Assembly (NCBI GenBank): GCA_008373165.1
Contig: RQOU01000066.1
Coordinates: 1 to 59,084 of the forward strand
Length of the DNA: 59,084 nucleotides
Direction: 5' to 3'
From: SAR202 cluster bacterium
Lineage (GTDB): Bacteria; Chloroflexota; Dehalococcoidia; Lucifugimonadales; Lucifugimonadaceae
Part shown: in pieces, positions 1 to 10,100 of the stretch
Position numbering within the stretch: position 1 is the stretch's first letter
Layout of the letters: every line of letters starts with the position of its first letter
Program-made: the position numbers and the translations under genes
Notes under the pieces: model-generated
What the model was told of the DNA's origin: nothing
What the model saw: the letters and a program-made list of their open reading frames with translations, nothing else
Databases searched by the model: none

Positions 1-985
1 CATCCTGTCTTTTAGAAGTTCGTATATCGTTACCGGTCAGCATGTAATCGCCGACAATTCTTCTTGATTCTCTCGATCCGGCAGTCGGTCCGCTGGTGAA
101 GAAATATGCATCCTTGAACTCAGGTAAAGCTTCTTTCCACAGCTCGAACATGGTCCAGGCATCACGACGCCCCTGAATTTCAGCATTCGTCCAGTCCTTC
201 GGATTAGTTGCGTTCCCGGGAGTACGAATCACATTGAAATAAATATCTCGACCTGAGAAAGTCGCCGGCCATGGACCTCCATAAAGACCAATCTTTCCTT
301 CGGAACGTGCCTTCTCCAGAACAGCAGCACATTTACGACGCAACTCAAATGTAAGTTCAACAAAGCCAATTCGGAAATGTAAGCTCATCGGCTGAAGCGA
401 CTCAGCAACCTCATATGAGCATCCTGCCCAAGCCGCTACATCAGCATCACCTGTCGCATCGATAACGTTCTTAGGTCTTATAGCAACGAGACCGTCTTTG
501 TTACTGACAATAACAGTATCGACCCGATCGCTATCCATGATCACGTCAGACACCTGAGTGTGAAACAGCAGGCTCACGCCGGACTGGATTAATACATCAT
601 CTGAAGCTTTCTTAAAAAGCTCAGGATCAGTACGCGGAATTACGCGGTCAGGGTGTTTTTCTACCTCTGTGAAATCACCATTCACGTTATATGAAAGACT
701 TCCAGCCTGCCCCGGCTCAACAACACCCATACGCTCGAGCATCTCAAAAACAAGCCCCCCGACAACAGGCTTCCCAGTCTCTTCATAAACGAATCCATCG
801 AATGCCGAACCAATGATGTTAGTAAAAAATCCACCGGCGAAACCCATGCGGTCAACTGCCATCACAGAGGCACCGTTCCGCGCAGCGGCAACAGCAGCAC
901 CAATACCCGCCAACCCCGTTCCACAAACAAGAACATCTGGTTCAGCGACTATGGGAAGTGATTTTGTGTACTGAATAACTGGCAT
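1..985 (-). CDS. FAD-dependent oxidoreductase, N-terminal part (runs off the window)
   Basis: The reading frame starts at the ATG whose first base is 985 and is open to the window edge, giving about 328 residues without a stop. Near the N-terminus it has a Rossmann dinucleotide-binding signature (VCGTGLAGIGAAVAAARNG, about residues 20-38) followed by an acidic VDR end of the second strand. A second FAD-contact motif, NVIDATGDADVAAWAG, lies about halfway. This layout matches the FAD_oxidored (PF12831) family of uncharacterised dehydrogenases; the substrate cannot be read from the sequence. It is the last visible member of a minus-strand run that includes the M1 aminopeptidase and hydroxyacyl-CoA dehydrogenase, with a 48-base gap to the former. 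The C-terminus is missing. Confidence 0.85.
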   Translation of the reverse strand, partial: MPVIQYTKSLPIVAEPDVLVCGTGLAGIGAAVAAARNGASVMAVDRMGFAGGFFTNIIGSAFDGFVYEETGKPVVGGLVFEMLERMGVVEPGQAGSLSYNVNGDFTEVEKHPDRVIPRTDPELFKKASDDVLIQSGVSLLFHTQVSDVIMDSDRVDTVIVSNKDGLVAIRPKNVIDATGDADVAAWAGCSYEVAESLQPMSLHFRIGFVELTFELRRKCAAVLEKARSEGKIGLYGGPWPATFSGRDIYFNVIRTPGNATNPKDWTNAEIQGRRDAWTMFELWKEALPEFKDAYFFTSGPTAGSRESRRIVGDYMLTGNDIRTSKRQD

Positions 986-1033
986 AACGTAATAACAACG
1001 ACTCTCTAGACCGCCATCCAAACGAAAATCTAC

Positions 1034-3604
1034 CTACCTGGTCAAGCTCTCGGAAAATGAAGTGCTTTCACGTTCACGAAAGGCAACATTCACGCCAAGT
1101 TTTTCGAGGGTCTGTTGAAGTGTCAATTGACCTTGAGGGACATCGTGGTTTTCAAAAAACTCAAGAACGTCAGCAGCTTGCTCATCTTGACTCAGGGAGG
1201 TCACTCCCGAAAGCATCCGAACGATGCTGTTCGAAGGGAAAGCCTCATTAATCTTGTCCCAGTTCTCCTTCACGAAATCCCATGCGAGGTGCCCCTGATA
1301 CTTGTTTCGCATGCAAACCGCAAGTAAATACGGAGCATCTTGAGTGCGCACTGTGCCATCGAGGGTCATCGCCAATGTACGTTTCATCTCTGCCTCACCT
1401 GGGAAGGCGGATAACGCAGACTGGTATCTCCGTTCTTCTTGTGGTGTCGAAGGATTTCGATATTTTTCGAGAAACAGATCGTACTTAGCAGTATCGCCCT
1501 TCGATGCTACAACCCCAGTAACTGCGGCTGCCATGTTTGGCTCAACCGAACCGGCATCACGCAAATAAGAATCATGTAAATCACCGGCATTTTCTAGCGC
1601 AAGATCGTCATTTCCAACATTTGCAAGCAATCGGATAAACAACCCACGTAATTCGAGGTCACGGGGTGAATCTGTATCTCCAGGTTCCCAGCCGAGCCGG
1701 TCGAGTCCAGGCTGCGCCAAATCTCTCACAACAGCCCTGTATTGGTTCTCGGCTTCTCCTTCAACCAATTTTTCAAGACCCGAAAGGCACCCTGAGAGAA
1801 CCGTCCAAACATCTAGGTCAGTTTCTAATTGAAAACTCCGTGCAAACTCAAGAAAATCTGCTGCGGATGTACGACCAGCCATAACCGAAGACCATGTGTC
1901 GTCAACAAGTCCATATCGTTCAATCGAACTAAGATTCGAGAACATACTGCTTGAAACCGATTTCAACATGTCCTTCGAATACCGCGCCCGAAAGAACCCG
2001 CTTCCTCCGGCATTAACTACAACCCAGTCGGCTGGTGAATCAAGTTTTACTTCTGAAGATTTTTCCTCAAGTAAGTATCTGATTTCTGAAACCCCAGAGC
2101 CTGATCCAACCTTCAACACAACAGGAACAGACCAGATTGTGGCATCGGTTGTATCATCACGGGTGTATAAAAACCGATCTTGCTCAAGATGAATTGTTGA
2201 ACCGTCTTCAGATACCGAAGCACTAACCAATGGATAACCGCGTTGGAATATCCAGGAATCCATAATTCTGCGCGCTGGTTGATTCGTAACATGCTCTATG
2301 GCATCCCACAGGTCATTAGTCTCGGTGTTAGCGTATTTATGCTTGTTTAGGTAATAACTAATGCCGTCTTGGAATTCTTCTTCTCCGAGGAACTGCTCAA
2401 GCATTCGCAGCACTGATCCACCCTTCTCGTAAGTAAGAAGGTCAAACATCCCCTCTGCATCAACCGGTGAATTCACCTCAATCTCAATTGGCCTTGTATT
2501 TTTTAGAGAGTCGACATCAAATGCCATCGAACGCTCAAGACTGAACTGGTTCCACCGCCCCCAGTCACGGTTGAAATTGTCAGAAGCCATAGTAGCCATA
2601 AACGTAGCAAAGGCCTCGTTAAGCCATATGCCATTCCACCACTCCATCGTTACAAGGTCTCCGAACCACATATGGGCAATCTCGTGCGCAATAACATCAG
2701 CTATACGAAGAAGTTCAGGCTCGGTTGATCGATCCTTGTCCACGAGCAGGAGTACTTCTCGATAAGTAATACATCCAAGATTCTCCATTGCCCCAAATGC
2801 AAAGTCAGGCACAGCAACCATATCTAATTTTTGTCCCGGATAAGGTATGCCGTAATACTTGGAAAAGAACTCAAGTGCAAACGCGCCGGCTTCGAGTGAG
2901 TAATCGGTCAGATGGCCCTTCCCAATCGGATGGACAATGCGGAGGGGCACCCCATTTACATCTACAGGGTCTGTCGCTTCGAACGGACCTACAATGAACG
3001 CGACCAAGTAGGTCGACATGACCATCGTATCTTCGAACACTACTTCTCTCTGACCATTTTTTAGATCTGTCTCAGAAATAATCGGACCGTTTGATACGGC
3101 AAACTGTTCGGAAGGAACAATAAGCGTCACACCGTAAGAAGCCTTAAAGGCAGGTTCATCAAAACATGGAAAAGCACGGCGCGCGTGGGTGCTTTCGAAT
3201 TGAGTTGTGGCAATCGTATGGTCTACGCCATCATCGTCTGTAAATGTTGATCGGTAAAACCCGTGCAACTGATCGTTCAAGACGCCGGTAAACTCAGCGA
3301 CGATTGTGTGCGGACCTGGAGAGATCTGAGAATCAAAACTTAGTGTGAGCCGTTCCATTTCTGCATCTAGGAAAATATCGGCCACTTCAGTATTCGAGCC
3401 AACCGAATCAACAACTCTTGCTGATTGAATCGCGAGATCGGCTGCATTCATCTGTATGGTATCGGTGGGATTATTAACTTCTACCTCGATCTCAACACTA
3501 CCGATGAAGGTGGCCTTTTCAAGATCCGGTTCAAGTTTGATTCGGTAATGCGAGGGCACCACTGAGGATGGAAGACGGTGCGGATTAGATGCGATATCGG
3601 TCAA
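1034..3604 (-). CDS. M1 family zinc aminopeptidase (ERAP/PepN type)
   Basis: An 856-residue cytoplasmic metallo-aminopeptidase with no signal peptide. It has the exopeptidase motif GAMEN at residues 271-275 and the gluzincin zinc site HEIAH (His307, Glu308, His311) with the third ligand Glu330 in WLNEAFA, which is exactly HExxH-x18-E. The N-terminal beta-sandwich domain (about 10-200) precedes the thermolysin-like catalytic domain (about 205-430), and an ERAP1_C-like helical domain fills the last 300 residues or so. Length and domain order are normal for the family, which removes N-terminal residues from peptides. The start sits 58 bases below the end of the hydroxyacyl-CoA dehydrogenase gene, so co-transcription is plausible although the functions are unrelated. 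Confidence 0.95.
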   Translation of the reverse strand: MTDIASNPHRLPSSVVPSHYRIKLEPDLEKATFIGSVEIEVEVNNPTDTIQMNAADLAIQSARVVDSVGSNTEVADIFLDAEMERLTLSFDSQISPGPHTIVAEFTGVLNDQLHGFYRSTFTDDDGVDHTIATTQFESTHARRAFPCFDEPAFKASYGVTLIVPSEQFAVSNGPIISETDLKNGQREVVFEDTMVMSTYLVAFIVGPFEATDPVDVNGVPLRIVHPIGKGHLTDYSLEAGAFALEFFSKYYGIPYPGQKLDMVAVPDFAFGAMENLGCITYREVLLLVDKDRSTEPELLRIADVIAHEIAHMWFGDLVTMEWWNGIWLNEAFATFMATMASDNFNRDWGRWNQFSLERSMAFDVDSLKNTRPIEIEVNSPVDAEGMFDLLTYEKGGSVLRMLEQFLGEEEFQDGISYYLNKHKYANTETNDLWDAIEHVTNQPARRIMDSWIFQRGYPLVSASVSEDGSTIHLEQDRFLYTRDDTTDATIWSVPVVLKVGSGSGVSEIRYLLEEKSSEVKLDSPADWVVVNAGGSGFFRARYSKDMLKSVSSSMFSNLSSIERYGLVDDTWSSVMAGRTSAADFLEFARSFQLETDLDVWTVLSGCLSGLEKLVEGEAENQYRAVVRDLAQPGLDRLGWEPGDTDSPRDLELRGLFIRLLANVGNDDLALENAGDLHDSYLRDAGSVEPNMAAAVTGVVASKGDTAKYDLFLEKYRNPSTPQEERRYQSALSAFPGEAEMKRTLAMTLDGTVRTQDAPYLLAVCMRNKYQGHLAWDFVKENWDKINEAFPSNSIVRMLSGVTSLSQDEQAADVLEFFENHDVPQGQLTLQQTLEKLGVNVAFRERESTSFSESLTR

Positions 3605-3662
3605 AATTCACTCCAAGTTGAAAAATGTATCTTTGGAGCGTACCGCGATGAATAGCTGACCG

Positions 3663-4607
3663 CTACCGGTCATGGGTCGCCATATCGATAAGTGAGTCAG
3701 CCATATTTTTTCGCCATGCCTCAATAGATTCCACTGTCCAATCGTAAAATCCTCTCCCTGTCTTCACGCCAAGATCTCCAGCATGGATCTTATCCATCAA
3801 AATACCCGGCAACGACCGATCTTTGGCTAACAGGGGAAATTCGCTTTCAGCCAAAGCAAGCACAGAGTCGAGACCTTGATTATCAGCTAACTCGAATGGT
3901 CCTGCGACGGATAGTAGCTTGCCCATCCTTGATCTAACTACCTGGTCAATCTCAGGCGCGGTGGCATGCCCATCTCTAACAATTGACATCGCTTCACGAA
4001 GTAAAGCAACTTGCAAACGATTCCCAATAAATCCTTGGATTTCTTTATGAATTAATGCTGGGCTCTTACCGATCGACCTGTAAAACCCTGTTAGCAATTC
4101 AACCGTATCGTTAGATGTTTCAGGTCCTTTTATTATCTCCACCCCAGGGAGCAAATGAGGGGGATTATAGTAATGAACACCCGCAACTTGAGATGGACGC
4201 TGCGTGGCCACAGCTAGTGCGCTTGGTAGAAAAGTAGACGTATTCGAAACCAGTACTGCGTTGGGGGGAGCTATTTTGTCGACTTTGTGAAATAGGGAGC
4301 GCTTGAGATCAAGATTCTCCGAAACAGCTTCGATAACGAGATCGGTATCCTCTACTGTTTCACTCAAGTCTAAGCTAATCGAAATCCGAGATATAGAAGT
4401 CTCGATTTCGTCGGAGGAAATTAGCCCTGCCTGGTTTAAAGCCTTCAACCCGACACGAGCACGATTAACAGCTTTATGCAGCAGTTGTTCGGACACATCA
4501 TAAAGATGGACGGACCGATGGTGCGCTGCGAGCTCAAGCGCTATTCCGTGGCCCATTAATCCAGCACCCAACACTGCAACTTTTTTTATGTCAGTTGGTG
4601 CTGTCAC
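3663..4607 (-). CDS. 3-hydroxyacyl-CoA dehydrogenase
   Basis: A 314-residue NAD-dependent 3-hydroxyacyl-CoA dehydrogenase of beta-oxidation type. The Rossmann GxGxxG is Gly14-Gly16-Gly19 (VAVLGAGLMGHG). The catalytic histidine is probably His145 in GVHYYNPP, paired with Glu157 in GVEII, and Asn196 (GFIGNRLQ) begins the C-terminal 3HCDH domain. Length is normal for the stand-alone (PaaH/Hbd-like) enzyme. Its start overlaps by four bases the end of a gene encoding an extra copy of only the C-terminal domain, which implies translational coupling. The canonical NPxxxMxLVE stretch is changed to NPPHLLPGVEI, so the substrate may not be a simple fatty acyl-CoA; lambda-crystallin-like or carnitine-dehydrogenase-like relatives remain possible. 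Confidence 0.88.
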   Translation of the reverse strand: MTAPTDIKKVAVLGAGLMGHGIALELAAHHRSVHLYDVSEQLLHKAVNRARVGLKALNQAGLISSDEIETSISRISISLDLSETVEDTDLVIEAVSENLDLKRSLFHKVDKIAPPNAVLVSNTSTFLPSALAVATQRPSQVAGVHYYNPPHLLPGVEIIKGPETSNDTVELLTGFYRSIGKSPALIHKEIQGFIGNRLQVALLREAMSIVRDGHATAPEIDQVVRSRMGKLLSVAGPFELADNQGLDSVLALAESEFPLLAKDRSLPGILMDKIHAGDLGVKTGRGFYDWTVESIEAWRKNMADSLIDMATHDR

Positions 4608-5005
4608 TGGTGAACACCACCAACTGAATCTTCAGCTCCGGAACGATGGAATCGTTGACGTATTTCAACAATATCTTCTTTGGACCATCCATAAAACCCG
4701 CTACCAGTCTCAACGCCCAATTGACCAGAGTCGACCCGACTTATTAATACATCCATCGGCTCTTCAGAATTCGAAATCTCTTTGAAAAGCTCTCCGGCAA
4801 TTGTTTGAACCAAGTCCCATCCGATCTGCTCCCAGATCTCGAATGGACCACCGACGGCCAGTCTACGTCCAATAGTGTTTTTGACCACCGTATCGATATC
4901 TTCTGGAGAAGCTATGCCATCCTCAACTAAGGCCAAGCACTCCCTGAATAGCGCGGCCTGAAGTTTTGTCTCAATGAGACTAACCATCTGTTTATTCTGG
5001 GACAT
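4604..5005 (-). CDS. Stand-alone 3-hydroxyacyl-CoA dehydrogenase C-terminal domain protein
   Basis: About 133 residues that align throughout with the C-terminal (PF00725) domain of the gene directly downstream: both contain a VDG/RDG turn, a GGPFE or AGPFE segment and LGV-TG-GFY near the end. No NAD-binding domain is encoded, and only 27 bases separate it from the next gene upstream, so no N-terminal half could have been nearby. The position matching the conserved Asn-Arg of the full enzyme reads Thr-Lys (IETKLQ), so the copy is probably not catalytic. It may dimerise with the full-length enzyme or be a remnant of an N-C-C fusion like PaaH. I start at ATG 5005; a TTG one codon earlier is the alternative. 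Confidence 0.75.
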   Translation of the reverse strand: MSQNKQMVSLIETKLQAALFRECLALVEDGIASPEDIDTVVKNTIGRRLAVGGPFEIWEQIGWDLVQTIAGELFKEISNSEEPMDVLISRVDSGQLGVETGSGFYGWSKEDIVEIRQRFHRSGAEDSVGGVHQ

Positions 5006-5035
5006 CAATATTCAATGTTAATTAGCTGCAAAACA

Positions 5036-6190
5036 CTAGACGGAGTAGCCAACTGAGCCGTCAGTTCGCATGGGAATAACCTGTAAGTCACGTGGCACAT
5101 ACGGCTGTGACTTCAATGATTCCACCTCGAGGTCTATCCCGATTCCCGAGGTGTCTGGGACGGAAATGAAACCACCATCTCTTTTCCAGGACGAATTAAA
5201 TATCGCATTGAAAGGTTGCTCATCTTCCATTGAGTATTCCTGTGTAAGGAAATTAGGAATGGAAGTATCAATATTGCAGGCAGCAGCCGTCAACACAGGC
5301 CCCAGGAAGTTATGAGTGACAAGAGCTGAATGGTACGATTCAGCGAGGCCAGCAATCTTCTTCACACCGGTTACTCCTCCTCCAAGCCCAAGATCAGGTC
5401 TGACGTACTGACTGCCTCCAGCTTCGAACAATTCCCTGAACTCCCAAATAGAGTGCATGCGTTCACCATTGGCCACAGGAAGTTTGGTAAGTTTCGCTAT
5501 TTCTCCTTGGGATTTAACCGAATCTATTTGAATAGGATCTTCGTAAAACAGAGGGCTAAACTCAATCAAGTGCTCGGCAAGAGCTATAGCATTCATAGGG
5601 GTCAGCTTGCGATGTATTTCAAGAATGATATCGACATCTAAACCAGCACCCTCGCGCATCGCAGCTACATTCTCCCTCGTGTCATGTATCAACCTGGGAA
5701 GAGTCATCGATTGAAAGCCATCAGGCAAAGGGTCGATCTTGATTGCCGTATAGCCTTCTTCGGCAGCGTCTCTAGAATTCAATCGAATGCCTTCAGGGGT
5801 CGTCCCCTGATCGGCAGCATCAGGACGAATTCCTCCCATGAGCAAATGGAGTCTGATTTTGTCCCTGACTTTTCCGCCGAGGAGTTGCCAAACAGGAGCC
5901 TCGAGCGCCTTACCTTTTATGTCCCATAGTGCAATGTCAACGGCACTGACCGCCCCTGATATAACCGAACCGCGAAATGGCCCCATGCGATACATATACT
6001 GCCAGTGATGTTCTATATCCAGAGGGTCTTTTCCGACAAGGTAATCCGCAAATTTCTTCACGACCGCGTCCGTGGCTTCCAAGTAGCCCCAACACGCAGA
6101 TTGACCTACCCCAATCAACCCATTATCAGTAATAACCCTTACTATCTGGCTGTTACCGGCCAGGATCGATTCGACTCGTTCAATTTTCAT
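5036..6190 (-). CDS. Enolase-superfamily dehydratase, galactonate dehydratase-like
   Basis: A 384-residue mandelate racemase/muconate-lactonising family protein: capping domain about 1-125, then a TIM-barrel domain. Predicted metal ligands are Glu191 (LEIHRKL), Glu217 (FYEDP) and Glu243 (ANGERM), with His193 and His293 (VTHNFLGP) as likely catalytic histidines. Their arrangement follows D-galactonate dehydratase (DgoD)-type enzymes, where the first ligand is usually Asp in a DFH motif; here it is Glu in EIH. The family removes water from sugar acids by abstracting the proton alpha to the carboxylate. Substrate is therefore probably an aldonate or uronate, which fits the sugar-acid enzymes near the other end of the window, but exact specificity is inference. 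Confidence 0.85.
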   Translation of the reverse strand: MKIERVESILAGNSQIVRVITDNGLIGVGQSACWGYLEATDAVVKKFADYLVGKDPLDIEHHWQYMYRMGPFRGSVISGAVSAVDIALWDIKGKALEAPVWQLLGGKVRDKIRLHLLMGGIRPDAADQGTTPEGIRLNSRDAAEEGYTAIKIDPLPDGFQSMTLPRLIHDTRENVAAMREGAGLDVDIILEIHRKLTPMNAIALAEHLIEFSPLFYEDPIQIDSVKSQGEIAKLTKLPVANGERMHSIWEFRELFEAGGSQYVRPDLGLGGGVTGVKKIAGLAESYHSALVTHNFLGPVLTAAACNIDTSIPNFLTQEYSMEDEQPFNAIFNSSWKRDGGFISVPDTSGIGIDLEVESLKSQPYVPRDLQVIPMRTDGSVGYSV

Positions 6191-6270
6191 GACGGCTAGA
6201 TCTCATTTCTTTTTGTAACCACGTTCCTTAACAGGAAAGATGACTCCAGTTATCGGCACCGCGATCATCG

Positions 6271-6972
6271 TCAGATAAGAGCAACGGCTGTGTCCATATC
6301 CACAGCACGAGGATAAGTCTCATAATCGGGATGTCCACCGTACCGATCCATCAATATCGGATGCATGCCTGCATTTTGAGCACCTCGTATATCAGAATCA
6401 AGTTGATCCCCAATAAATACTGCCTCCTCTGCAAGTACGCCAGCTTTAGAAAGAGCCACCTCGAATATTCGAGAGTCTGGTTTTTCAAAACCTGTCTCAC
6501 CCGACGTTACTGCGAAGTCAACATGCCCTGTGAGATTCATATCATCACACAAAAGTTCACCCGTTTGATTCATATTTGATATGACTGCAACAATCAAATC
6601 GCGTTCTCTAAGTCGACTGAGTCCACCAATCACATCAGGGAATAAAGTCAAACGATACTGTTGTTTACTAACCTCCTTCCAGACCTTTTCAGCGACATCC
6701 AATTCAACGCTATGTCCTGCGCCTTTTAGTACCAGTTGTTCATACTGAGAAAAAAACGTCCTTCGTTCATCGGCGTTCAAAGTTCGAACAGGTTTACTGG
6801 AGTTTTGCCGAGTCAGAAACTGATCTGCAATATGGTATCCGGCATCTATTCCGTCCTTTGTCAGAATAAACCCGAGTTTTTCAGCAGCGCGCATCTGTAT
6901 ATCCTCCCTGGGAGGATCAAAACCAGCGAGAGTCCCATAAATATCAAAAAAAACAGCTTTTATACCACTCAT
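6271..6972 (-). CDS. HAD family hydrolase
   Basis: A 233-residue haloacid dehalogenase-like hydrolase. Motif I is FFDIYGTL with the nucleophile Asp10; the DxYGT form, with Tyr where phosphatases have a second Asp, resembles the L-2-haloacid dehalogenase and related subfamilies, but many such proteins are phosphatases. Motif II is ISNMNQTG, motif III the lysine in FEKPDSRIF, and motif IV FIGDQLDSDIRGA. The helical cap lies between about residues 20 and 100. It begins the minus-strand run that continues with the dehydratase, with an 80-base gap. Substrate is unknown; phosphoglycolate or another small phosphate ester is as likely as a haloacid. Confidence 0.88.
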   Translation of the reverse strand: MSGIKAVFFDIYGTLAGFDPPREDIQMRAAEKLGFILTKDGIDAGYHIADQFLTRQNSSKPVRTLNADERRTFFSQYEQLVLKGAGHSVELDVAEKVWKEVSKQQYRLTLFPDVIGGLSRLRERDLIVAVISNMNQTGELLCDDMNLTGHVDFAVTSGETGFEKPDSRIFEVALSKAGVLAEEAVFIGDQLDSDIRGAQNAGMHPILMDRYGGHPDYETYPRAVDMDTAVALI

Positions 6973-7107
6973 ATTTAAATCATTTCAAATTTGCAATCTA
7001 GAGAAAATTTCCTGGTGAATTTCTTAACGAAGGCTGATGCACTCCAACGTGAAATTTCTAAAACTCAATTCCGGTAGACAATAAACATACGTCACCGCCA
7101 CGATCAG

Positions 7108-10100
7108 TTAGTTGGTCGTCCCAGATGAAACATGTGCTATCGGAACGTATTTATATATAACAACGGGTGTTTCCTTATCTGACTCATTTGGCGGATACAC
7201 CTGGACAAGTCCATCAGCTGCCATGTTTTTGAATTTAGATATACCTACAGAATGATATTTCGCTCGTTCTAGTTCACCGATATAAACATACTTCACTTGG
7301 TATTTGTTAAGGGTTTTCAATGCAGAACTTCTAAGCGGCGTATCGTAAAAACGATCAATCTCATCTCTTCGTTCAGAGACGCTCGATGCATACTTCACTC
7401 GCTGTTGACGCTGATGCCAATCCCAACCAATCACAGCAGGTAATCCGGTATATATGGACACTCGGTTACCCCATCGGTACAAATCGGTCAAACCCTCAAT
7501 AATCACCGGCGATCCTTCAACATTCTCTTGCATCCACTCAATCGCCTCAAGGTCATATTTCAATGTCAACGGTGTTCCGTCATTTTGATACGTCACAGAC
7601 TCCATATAAGCCATACCATCCAAACCAAGCCCGGTCGTATCAAATTTGGTGCTGTTGCGATCTCTGGTCCCAAGAATCGGGTACACCATCACTCCTACAA
7701 CTAAGATCGTAAGTAGACCCAACCACACACCTCTACCGAGTCGAACACCACTCAACGACAACTTGCGCGCGTCAGCCAGCACCCACAGAAAATAAGCCGA
7801 AGCTATGCCAAGTAAGACCCAGGCCTGCAAATAAAACTTAAACACCGTGTTCATACGGCCGATATCGTCTTTAACAGTAAATATATCCACCCCAATCGCC
7901 AGAGCCATGGCCATGACCACGAAAACAACTGGCACTAACGAATACCTACTCCCGGAAATACCCGATCGGTGGGCGACAAGGCCGGCAGCGAACACATATG
8001 CACCGATCATCAAAGCAAATGCAATAACAGCAAAACCTGTCACAGCCAGAGACGCAACCACTGCCAAAAGAAAAATCATAAGGACCTGCCACGTCCAACC
8101 TCTTAAACCAGATCCTGGCATAGGTGGATTAGCAACCAATGTAAACGCATGGTAAATACGCTCTCGCAACATAAAAACGAACCAGCTAATGATCAAAAAT
8201 ATAAAGATAGAATTTATGAGAATGTAACGCCACAACTCGGTCGTAAACTCGCTCTTGACGACTCCGTTGTTAAAAAGTTCAAAGCTGGCGTGAAACGGCA
8301 AATAAACAACGTACCCAACAACGATTACAAACGTTGTGCTCGCTACGCCAATTATCAATCCTTCTAAGAAGACCCTGCGCGAGTTCAATAGCTGCCCGCC
8401 TATAAGAAAAATACCTGTCAGTATCAATTGGGTCGGAAAATCCCAGGCATTAATGGTTCGGAGTGATCCCACTAGAATTCCAATCACCGTCAAGCCGACC
8501 AATGTTTCAATTTTGGATCGGTTCCTGCCGATACGTAGGAATGCAGCGCTAGTCGCTGCAAGAGCTGTTATTGCCACCGGAATAGCGATCAAATGCGCAT
8601 GTAGATCAGCAAAAAGGAACGTGAAAAAAGGAAATTCTGTAATTTCATGCCCCAACGAATCGGGCGCCATCATTCTGGAACTTCTCCAAAAATCGAATTG
8701 CCCAAAAGCGGCATCTTGAAAAAATACTCTGGCTGCCCCCTGAAATAATTGAATAAGACCATCGATATTTCCAACCACTAGCACGAATAGAACACCGAGC
8801 AGACCTGCATAAATCGGCGACCTTCGAGACCATGGAGGGACCCGTTTTGCACGCAAAGTTAACTCGGCTAGTCCGTAAACAATTGAGAAGACACCTCCAG
8901 CCGTGAGCGCAAACAGCCATGGAACGGCGAGATTATAGGCAACGGACGGCACAATCCCTGTAAAGCGAATTAAAGAAGCAACCATGAACTGGCCAAAATA
9001 GTAATAATTCAAATAACCGCCCGAGTACCACGGATCGTAAGGCGGTACTGTTGAAGACTTCACCACAGCATTGAGATAGGCGAAGTCCATGGGCTTCTCT
9101 CCACCTTTCCACGGGTGCCACAGGTCAGGGTTGGCCGCACGCACAAGCAAAAACCCTACAAAGGCCACGATCAACAACATCTCCATCCAAACTATTCTGC
9201 GCAGATTCGACCTGATATGACTAATGAGATCATTTCCAATAAAACGATGGGTCAACAATGAAACCCCGCCAAGTATGAAAACACCGATCAATACTGACAA
9301 AAAACTGAATGAAACAATGTTCGTGCTCACCAAAAGCCATGTAAGCGTTGCTACGAGAACCAAACCGAGCGGCTTAGCGAAAAGATATCCGCGATCCGGC
9401 CATGGTCTAAAAACTACAAAGGCTATAGGTAGGACGATAAAAGCAAACAGCTGGGCGCCCAGGTACCAAACAACCGGAGTAATCCAATCGGGCAACCAAC
9501 GCAAAAAGAAAATCGAACTCCAGGTCCCTCCAGATTGCTGGGACACTGCATCACCTTCAGAAAGAAGTAAGCCCGTACGACTTTTTTGGAGTTGACTCCC
9601 TTTGAGGTCTGCAGAGCCTATTTCCTCACTCAGCTGCTGCCTCGTTAAACGACCTTCGTTAGCGAAGATAAAGGTTTGAGGATGCTCATAAACTGAGAAG
9701 CTTTCGTCAGCCCATCCAAAACTAATATTAAACAACCCCTCAGATGGTGAGCGGAACTGCTCAGGCGGACCAAAATCCACCCTGGCAAATGGATCCTCAT
9801 AGTAGTCAACACCAAGTCCACCAATATGGCGTCCACTTGAATACGCCATTTCATATCCAAGTTCACCAGAAAAAAGTTTCTCATAAAAGGTGGATGTGAC
9901 CGGATAACGCTCGGGTAGTCTCGGGATAGTTGCATAAAGCCTGTTGCTTAACAGAACGAAATAGTCAGATTCCGAAAGAAGAGTGGTCAGCTTATCGAAC
10001 TTTTTATAATTCTCATCGTTATAGAGTTCAGCCCTCTCATGCATACGCAAGCCAACAACACCTGGTATTCCCTCTTCCCAATGCTCTTGCACAACTTGAG

